A stretch of DNA of 64,000 bases, from positions 62,001 to 126,000 of the forward strand of contig CAVQLG010000007.1 in assembly GCA_963713275.1 (NCBI GenBank), in the 5' to 3' direction. The stretch comes from CAIWHR01 sp963713275 (GTDB lineage Bacteria > Pseudomonadota > Gammaproteobacteria > Burkholderiales > Casimicrobiaceae). The first letter of the stretch is position 1, and every line of letters begins with the position of its first letter. Both the position numbers and the translations under genes were made by a program. This document shows, piece by piece, positions 55,871 to 64,000 of this stretch. The notes under the pieces were generated by a model. That model was not told the origin of the DNA. It searched no databases and saw only the letters and a program-made list of their open reading frames with translations.

Positions 55871-56455
55871 GTGATCGCCGGCGTGCTCCTCGCTGCCGGT
55901 CGCGGTCGGCGCTTCGGCGCATCGAAGCTCATGGCGCCGCTCCCGGGCGCCGCCGGGCCCGTCGGGGTGGCGGCCTGTCGCGCGCTCGTCGCCGCGCTGC
56001 CGCGCAGCGTGGCGGTGGTGCGGCCGGGCGATCCGGAACTCGCTGCGGCCCTGCGTGCCGCCGGTGCCGAGGTCGTCGAGTGCGCCACCGCCGACCGCGG
56101 CATGGGCGCGAGCCTGGCCTGCGGTGTGCGCGCCACGCGGGACGCCGCCGGCTGGGTCGTCGCGCTGGGCGACATGCCCTGGGTCGCGACGACGACGACG
56201 CAGGCCGTGGCCGACGCCCTGGCCGATGGCGCGGTGGCGGCCGCGCCCTGGTTCCGAGGGCAACGCGGCCATCCGGTGGGGTTCGGCGCCGCCTGCCGCC
56301 CCGCGCTGCTTGCGCTCGCCGGCGACGAGGGGGCGAAGCGGATCTTCGCCGCGCACGGGGCGCAAGCGCGCCGCGTCGATGTCGACGACCCGGGCTGCGT
56401 GCGCGACGTCGACCGCTTCGGGGACCTCGCCGCCAGCGGCGGCGCGCAACGGTGA
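55871..56455 (+). CDS. MobA/MocA-like nucleotidyltransferase
   Basis: A 194-residue NTP transferase. LLAAGRGRRFGASKLMAPLP at residues 6-25 is the nucleotide-binding loop; ADRGMGASLACGVRA, ALGDMPWV and FRGQRGHPVGFGAACR match the MocA (molybdopterin cytidylyltransferase) branch. It may mature the cofactor of a xanthine-dehydrogenase-type enzyme, though no such gene is nearby. The start is GTG 55871, overlapping by four bases the end of a 24-codon frame (55800-55874) that could couple translation. Confidence 0.85.
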   Translation: MIAGVLLAAGRGRRFGASKLMAPLPGAAGPVGVAACRALVAALPRSVAVVRPGDPELAAALRAAGAEVVECATADRGMGASLACGVRATRDAAGWVVALGDMPWVATTTTQAVADALADGAVAAAPWFRGQRGHPVGFGAACRPALLALAGDEGAKRIFAAHGAQARRVDVDDPGCVRDVDRFGDLAASGGAQR

Positions 56456-56548
56456 ACGCGCGAGGCGGCGAGAAAGGCGTGGACCGCGGCCGCGGTCTTC
56501 CCCCGATCCGGCCTGCGGCGGGCGGACGGGGCACCGCGTGGCGCGACG

Positions 56549-58796
56549 TCAATGCGTCGTCGTCGGCCACATGTCGGGCTGGATGGCGTGAATCCTGGCC
56601 TCGTTTGCCTGCAGTCCCCACCAGTTCACGAAGTCGGGCTCCTCGAGCGGGTGGGAGATCAGGAACCCCTGCGCCTCCTCGCAGCCCACGCTCTTCAGGA
56701 ACGCGAATTGCGCGGCAGTCTCCACGCCTTCGGCGATGACACGCAGGCCGAGCGAATGCGAGAGCGCGATGATCGCCTGCGTGATCGTCTCGTCGCTCTT
56801 GTTGCGCTCCAGCCCGTGAACGAACCGCTGGTCGATCTTGAGGCTCTGGATCGGCAGGCGGGCAAGGTAGGACAGGCTCGAGTAACCGGTGCCGAAATCG
56901 TCGACCGTGATCGAGATCCCGCGACGCTGCAGCTTGACGAGCGTTTCGACGGCGCGCTCGGGGTGGGTGATGATGACGCTTTCGGTGATCTCGAGATCGA
57001 GGTAGCGCGAGGGCAGCCCCGACGCCGACAACGCGTCCTCGACCACCGCGAGCCAGCCTTCGTGCTGGAGCTGCTGCACCGAGAGGTTGACGGACAGCCG
57101 CAGCGGCATCCCGTGCGCGTGCCAGGCGTTGACCTGCCGGCAGGCTTCGCGCAGCACGCGCGCGCCCAGCGCGTGGATCATTCCCGATTCCTCGGCGACC
57201 GGGATGAAATCGGCCGGCATGATGACGCCGCGCCCGGGATCGCGCCAGCGCACCAGCGCCTCGACGCCCAGCGTGCGCCCGGAGCGCACGTCGATCTGCG
57301 GCTGGTAGACGAGGAAGAACTCGTTGGCGACGAGGCCCCGGCGCATGTCGGTCTCGAGCTGCAGCCGCTGCTGCACGCGCTCGTTCATGTCGGCGGTGAA
57401 GAAGCGATAGGCGTTGCGTCCGGCGCTCTTCGAGGCGTACATCGCCGTGTCCGCCTGTTTGATCAGCGTCACCGGATCGTTGCCGTCGATCGGGTACATC
57501 GACACGCCGATCGAGCAGGTCAGTGTGGGCACCTGGTCGGACAGCCGGAACGGCGCCAGGAACGATTCGCGCACGCGGGCCAGCACCGTCATGGTTTCGA
57601 AGGTTGCGTGCGCCGGGTCGAGGCCGGGCAGGACCAGCACGAACTCGTCGCCTCCGAGCCGGGCGACGGTGTCGGTCTCGCGTACCGCGTGGGAGAGGCG
57701 CTGGGCGACCGCCTGCAGGAGCTGATCGCCGGCTTCGTGCCCCAGCGTGTCGTTGATGCGCTTGAAGTGGTCGAAGTCCAGGAACACGCAGGCGACGTGC
57801 GTACCGCTGCGCTGCGCCTGCGCGATGATCTGCCTGAGTCGCTGGTTGAGCAGCGAACGGTTCGGCAGGCCGGTGAGGATGTCGTGCTGCGCGAGCTTGA
57901 GCGCCTGCGCCGTGGCCGCTTCGAGCTCGCGCGTGCGCTGCGCGACCTTGTCCTCCAGCGTGCGCTGGTAGTTTCCGACTTCCGCCTGCGAGGCCGCCAG
58001 GCGCTCGGTCATCTGGTTGAACGCGCGCGTGAGATGGCCGAGCTCGTCCGACGAGGAGGGCGGCACGCGGACGTCGAGCTTGCCGGCGCCGACGGCCGAC
58101 GACGCGCGCACGAGCCGCTGCATCGGGGAAACCAGCCGCCTCGTCAGGACTATGGCCGACCCCACGGCGAGCAACACGAGCAGTGCCGCCAGCGTCGTGC
58201 CGCCGGCGAGCAGCTTGCGGAACTGCGCCTGCTGGCGCTCGGACGTCATCCCGACGCGGATGTAGCCCACGGGCGCGTCCCCCGGCGCGAGCGTCGCGGC
58301 GAGCTCTTCCGCGGGCGTGCCGGGAAGCCCGGGCCAGGCCTTGTCGGCGACCTTCGTCGGCCCGCCTCGCACCGGCACGACCAGCTCGATGAAGCGCTGC
58401 CCGTACAGTTGAAGGTCGGTCGCCATGGGCGTCCGGCTCGTCGCTGCGGCGCCGGCGGCGAGCCTGGGCGGGGGCAGGTCGAGCGCGGCGGACGCCTCGC
58501 CGAACCGGCGCTTCGGCGACCGGGTTCTGCGCGGCGTCGAGCGCCGCCACGTACGCGATGTCGCCTGCGGCGGGCAGGCTCGCGAGCACCGCGGCGATCG
58601 AGGCGCGGTCGTCGGATTGCAGTGCGCGCCGGGACAGTTCGGCCAGCATGGCGGCAACCGTGCTGCCCTGCGCCCGCAACCCGTTCTCCTCGTCGCGCAG
58701 CTGCTGCCGCAGGTAGAAAGCCGTCATCGCGACCACCGTGAACAGCACGAGTCCGACCGTCAGGAGGTTGAGCTTGGCCAGCAGCCCCAGGCGCAC
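56549..58796 (-). CDS. Membrane GGDEF-EAL protein with HAMP, frameshifted
   Basis: A c-di-GMP turnover protein. Order: N-terminal helix (LNLLTVGLVLFTVVAMTAFY), periplasmic part, second helix (LAALLVLLAVGSAIVLT), HAMP-like region (AFNQMTERLAASQAE), GGDEF (DTVARLGGDEFVLVLPG, catalytic residues kept) and EAL (TLGVEALVRWRDPGRG; the motif reads EAL; DDFGTGYSSLSYLA present). Both domains look active. Near 58505-58520 one surplus base breaks the frame: the first 95 or so residues are in one frame and the rest in another. Start GTG 58796 is tentative; a GTG at 58866 would need a second shift. Confidence 0.87.
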
Positions 58797-58891
58797 CGGC
58801 GGCAGGCCGGCGGCAGCGCGCGTCGCGCTCGGGCGGCGCGACGGGTCGTTGTGCGGTCTTGCTCACGGCGGTCGGACGGGAGCGCCGGCGT

Positions 58892-59521
58892 TCAGTGGCC
58901 GGGCTGCGGTCCGGACCGCTGCGCGGCCGCCTTGGCGTGACCCCTGGCCGAGGCCGGCAGGATGCGGTCGACCGCGGCGATCGCCATCGCCGACAGCAGG
59001 AAGGCGATGTGGATCAGCGTCTGCCAGAGCAACGTCTTCTCGTCGTAGGCGGCCGCGTTGATGAAGGTCTTCAGCAGGTGGATCGACGAGATGCCGATGA
59101 TCGCGGTGGCGAGCTTGACCTTGAGCACCGAGGCGTTCACGTGCGACAGCCATTCGGGCTGGTCGGGGTGGTCCTCGAGGTGCATCCGCGACACGAAGGT
59201 CTCGTAGCCGCCGACGATCACCATGATCAGGAGGTTGGAGATCATCACCACGTCGATCAGCCCGAGCACCACCAGCATGATCACCGTCTCCGACGGGGTC
59301 TTCATCGGGACTGCGGGCTGGCCCGGCGGCGTGGTCGCGATCAGGATCTGCTCGATCGCCGCCTGGCTGCCGAACGCAGCCTCGACCAGATGGACGAGCT
59401 CGACCCAGAAATGCCAGACGTAGACCGCCTGCGCGACGATCAGCCCCACGTAGAGGGGGAGCTGCAGCCAGCGGCTCATGAAGATGAGTTGCGGGATCGG
59501 GCGCAGGAAGAGCTTTGACAT
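58892..59521 (-). CDS. YqhA-family (UPF0114) membrane protein
   Basis: A 209-residue inner-membrane protein with four helices (WLQLPLYVGLIVAQAVYVWH; VIMLVVLGLIDVVMISNLLI; TAIIGISSIHLLKTFI; IAFLLSAMAIAAVDRIL). The central VMISNLLIMVIVGGYETFVS is the family signature. Function is unknown. It lies upstream of the GGDEF-EAL gene on the same strand, with 95 bases between. Confidence 0.92.
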   Translation of the reverse strand: MSKLFLRPIPQLIFMSRWLQLPLYVGLIVAQAVYVWHFWVELVHLVEAAFGSQAAIEQILIATTPPGQPAVPMKTPSETVIMLVVLGLIDVVMISNLLIMVIVGGYETFVSRMHLEDHPDQPEWLSHVNASVLKVKLATAIIGISSIHLLKTFINAAAYDEKTLLWQTLIHIAFLLSAMAIAAVDRILPASARGHAKAAAQRSGPQPGH

Positions 59522-59839
59522 CGGTTTGCGGAATGCGGGTGGCCTCCACCGGGCAGTCTAGCACCGGCGTACGGCGGCGTGGACACGCGCGGCGCCTCGG
59601 TGCGTTTGGGGTCGCCGGCGTGGATGCGCCGGGCGCGTTGCGCGGCGGCCGCAGCCGCCCGTCCGCGATCATGGGGGCGCGGGCGGCTTCCGCCGGAGCG
59701 GTCGGCGCGTCGCCGGCCGCCGGACCGCCGCCGGCGCGTTGCGCGGACGCCGCGCCTTTGGTTAGACTGCGGTGTTTTCCAAGAACACGACACCACGCCC
59801 GTTGTCGCCATTCGTCGACCCCCTGGAGGAGGAGCCCGC
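59522..59839. other. Intergenic region upstream of acs
   Basis: No gene is supported in these 318 bases. TTTGGTTAGACT at about 59756-59767 could be a -10 region for acs. The middle is very GC-rich with inverted CCGGCG/CGCCGG segments near 59710-59740. GGAGGAGGAG before ATG 59840 is a strong ribosome binding site. Confidence 0.45.
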
Positions 59840-61804
<1,965 letters not shown>

Positions 61805-61855
61805 GAACCGCTCGCAGTATTCGCCTTGCGCGGTCGTGGGCATCCCCTAGCGCAG

Positions 61856-61938
61856 CCCGATCCCCGAGAGGGGCCCCTCGGGCAGCGCGGCGGGGCGCCC
61901 GACCGCGCAGGGCGGAGCAAGGCGCCCCGCTGGGGGGG
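61856..61938. repeat. Dispersed intergenic repeat shared with 27098-27232
   Basis: CCCGATCCCC...GGGCAGCGCGGCGGGGCGCCCG (61856-61901) matches 27188-27232, and GCGCAGGGCGGAGCAAGGCG (61906-61938) matches 27098-27130. The two blocks are in opposite order in the two places. The rest of 61805-62090 shows no gene. Confidence 0.6.
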
Positions 61939-62090
61939 GCGACGCCGGAGCGGAATGCGCCCGCACCGGTACCGGGCGTCCGGCATTCCGTCCGCGGCCT
62001 GATCCGCGGAGAGGCTTTTCCGGGGCGCGCGGCGGGTCGAGGCGAGTATATTGATGACCGGGGTTCGCGGGGGTTGCTGCCTGCCGTGCC

Positions 62091-64000
62091 GTGGCCACGC
62101 CCGAAACGGGGCCCAAGCGCATCGTGGATCCAGCCGCCGAATTCGTCCTGTCCGCTGAGTTGAGTCGCATCAGCGGCCTGCCGCCGTTCGACAAGGTGCC
62201 GCAGGCGCGCCTGCGAGCGCTTCTGGTCGCGTGCGGCATCGTCTTCTTTCGCCGCGGAAGCACGGTCCTCCACCCGGAGATCGCCTTGACCGCACCTTGC
62301 TTCTGGATCGTGCGGCAGGGGCGGGTGCGCGCGACCGAAATCGACCGGACGCTGGCGCCAATGATGGCCGACGAGTTCTTCGAGGTCGGCGGCCTGTTTC
62401 CGGCGGAAGCCCTGTTGACCCAGGCCGGAGGTACGCGCGTCTATACGGCGGTCGAGGACAGTTACCTCTGGAAGATCGAAGGCGCGGAGATCGATCGCTG
62501 GCTTGCCGAACCGGGAGTTCTGCGCTGGATCGGCCTGCGATTGCGCGACGAAGCGTCCCAGTTGCGGCACGCGGCGGTGGATCTGGCGCGGGCGCGGCAG
62601 CACGCCGACCAGGCCTTGGCGATGCCGGCGCGGTCGATCGGCACCGCAGCGGTCGTTTGCGCTTCGTCGGATCGGTCCATCGGCGAGGTTGCCTCGTTGA
62701 TGTCGGAGCGGGGGGTCGGGTCGGTGCTGGTCGGCACGCCGGAGGCCGTTGAAGGAATCGTCACCCAGACCGACCTGATTGCGAGGGGGCTCGCGCCGAG
62801 GCTGTCTCCCGAAACGCCGATAACGCGGATCATGACGGGCGAGCCGCGAATGATCGACGACAACGCTTCGGTCCTGGAAGCGGGCGTCGAGATGGCGCAG
62901 AGCCGTTTTCGCCACCTGCTGCTTCGAGGCCCCGAAGGATCGGTGGTCGGAATGGTGTCCGAGCGGGACATCTTTCGAGCGCAGCAGCAGGGGATCACGC
63001 ATGTCTTCAAGCCGATCGACGAGGCGGCCAGCGTCGCCGAGCTGGTCGACGTGGCGAAGCACGTGCGGGAGTTCGGCGAGCGTGTCTTCCGGCAGGGCAT
63101 GGAGGTGGGTCAGTTCACGCGCCTCGCCTCCTCGATGAACGACCGGATATCCGGCCGGCTGCTGACGGTCCTCGGCCGCGACCGGAATCTCGGCGCGCGT
63201 TTCTGCTGGCTCGCGTTCGGCTCGGAGGCCCGGGAGGAGCAGGGGTTCGTCACCGACCAGGACAACGGGATCGTGTTCGTTCCTCCGAATCCGGCGGATG
63301 TCGCGCGGGTTCGCGCGGACCTCCTCGAATACGCGAAAGACGTCAACGCTGCCCTGGACGCCTGCGGGTTCGCGCGGTGCAAGGGCAACATCATGGCAAG
63401 CAATCCGGAGCTGTGCCTGACGCGCGACGAATGGAAGGCGAAGCTGTCATCCTGGATTCGCACGACGACCCCGAAATCGCTGCTCAATGCGACGATCTTC
63501 TTCGATCTTCGGGCGGTGCACGGCGACGAGCAACTGGCGGAGGCGCTGCTCGAGCATCTGCTCAAGGAAGCCGCGGGCAACACGATCTTCCTGCATCAGA
63601 TGGCGGTGAACGCGCTCGAGATCACGCCACCCATCGGTCGGATCAGCCGGTTCGCCACGGATAGCGGGCCGCACCGCGGGACGATCGACCTGAAGACCCA
63701 GGGCAGCCGCCTCTTCGTCGACATCGCCAGGATCTACGCGCTTGCCAACGGCGTCCGCTCGGCGAATACCGTGGAGAGACTGCGCATCGTCGGGCAGCGC
63801 ATCAAGCGCTCGCTCTCCACCATCGAGGGGGACATTGCGGCTTTCCGGGTCATTCAGACGGCTCGCCTGCACCGCCAGCTCGATTCGCTCAAGGATGGTG
63901 GCGACCCGAATCGAGTCGATCCCTACGCGCTGGACGAGCTGCAGCAGAGGATCCTGCGCGAATCCCTGCGGCAGGCCGGGTCACTGCAGGCGCGCCTGAA
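62091..64000 (+). CDS. cNMP-binding / CBS / DUF294 nucleotidyltransferase, 3' end beyond window
   Basis: At least 636 residues, still open at the end. Domains in order: cyclic-nucleotide-binding-like fold at about 25-140 (LLVACGIVFFRRGSTVLHPE), two CBS domains at about 180-310 (ASLMSERGVGSVLVG, VSERDIFRAQQQG), a GlnD-like nucleotidyltransferase at about 370 (FGSEAREEQGFVTDQDNGIV with G-S and D-x-D) and the DUF294 C-terminal helices. Start GTG 62091 is tentative; GTG 62124 is possible. Relatives near acs are thought to tune acetate metabolism. The target of the transferase is unknown. Confidence 0.88.
   Translation, partial: MATPETGPKRIVDPAAEFVLSAELSRISGLPPFDKVPQARLRALLVACGIVFFRRGSTVLHPEIALTAPCFWIVRQGRVRATEIDRTLAPMMADEFFEVGGLFPAEALLTQAGGTRVYTAVEDSYLWKIEGAEIDRWLAEPGVLRWIGLRLRDEASQLRHAAVDLARARQHADQALAMPARSIGTAAVVCASSDRSIGEVASLMSERGVGSVLVGTPEAVEGIVTQTDLIARGLAPRLSPETPITRIMTGEPRMIDDNASVLEAGVEMAQSRFRHLLLRGPEGSVVGMVSERDIFRAQQQGITHVFKPIDEAASVAELVDVAKHVREFGERVFRQGMEVGQFTRLASSMNDRISGRLLTVLGRDRNLGARFCWLAFGSEAREEQGFVTDQDNGIVFVPPNPADVARVRADLLEYAKDVNAALDACGFARCKGNIMASNPELCLTRDEWKAKLSSWIRTTTPKSLLNATIFFDLRAVHGDEQLAEALLEHLLKEAAGNTIFLHQMAVNALEITPPIGRISRFATDSGPHRGTIDLKTQGSRLFVDIARIYALANGVRSANTVERLRIVGQRIKRSLSTIEGDIAAFRVIQTARLHRQLDSLKDGGDPNRVDPYALDELQQRILRESLRQAGSLQARL

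Noticed and set aside
52095..55922. 1275-codon open frame antisense to dnaK and dnaJ
   Set aside because: GC-rich codon usage leaves the opposite strand open; the sense genes are certain and the antisense product has no recognisable domains.

Overview
This is a 64 kb, very GC-rich chromosomal segment (about 70% GC by eye). It is dense with housekeeping genes whose order is typical of Betaproteobacteria (Burkholderiales/Rhodocyclales-like). The diagnostic blocks are xseB-ispA-dxs, folE2-mutL-miaA, leuC-entericidin-leuD/asd-fimV-truA-trpFBA-accD-folC-dedD-cvpA-purF, ccsA-corC-pilB-pilC divergent from ffh-rpsP-rimM-trmD-rplS, rsmI/lpoA-yraN-diaA-dolP, and recN-nadK divergent from hrcA-hemH-grpE-dnaK-dnaJ. 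The genus cannot be fixed from the sequence. No plasmid, phage, CRISPR or toxin/defence locus is visible.

Layout. 1-2.2 kb: a truncated EamA-type permease, a tandem REP array and a Rieske oxygenase, all on the minus strand. 2.6-9.7 kb: exonuclease VII small subunit and the isoprenoid genes ispA and dxs, then folE2, mutL and miaA. 9.8-25.8 kb: leucine (leuC, leuD), aspartate-semialdehyde, FimV, pseudouridine synthase, tryptophan, acetyl-CoA carboxylase, folate and purine genes. Two genes usual in this block are affected: leuB is missing, and fimV and trpA carry apparent frameshifts. 25.8-28.6 kb: an unknown membrane-anchored protein, a tri-domain cytochrome c (frameshifted) and tRNA-Arg(CCG). 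28.9-34.1 kb: type IV pilus pilC and pilB, a CorC-like protein and a CcsA/YpjD-like protein on the minus strand; pilD is not where expected. 34.3-38.0 kb: ffh and the S16/RimM/TrmD/L19 operon. 38.4-40.2 kb: an unusual J-like/RDD/TPR membrane protein. 40.3-44.8 kb: the envelope cluster around diaA, lpoA and dolP with rfaE2. 44.8-46.3 kb: two abutting transposase remnants that reach into the 3' end of recN. 46.3-55.7 kb: recN, nadK and the heat-shock block. 55.9-64 kb: a MocA-like nucleotidyltransferase, a GGDEF-EAL protein (frameshifted), a YqhA-like protein, acs, and a cNMP/CBS/DUF294 nucleotidyltransferase that runs off the end.

The most interesting theme is that small dispersed repeats have become gene boundaries. 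A palindromic GGGGTCAGAGCC-type element supplies the start codon and N-terminus of miaA, the last residues and stop of purF, and the start of the next gene. A different 30-bp repeat, present twice, supplies the only start codon and an extra N-terminal region of yraN. A third family (GTAGGAGCGCCTTCAGGCGC and its mirror) forms a 112-bp-period tandem array and a four-copy cluster. Four conserved genes carry single-base frame breaks; these may be assembly errors or real mutations and should be checked against reads.
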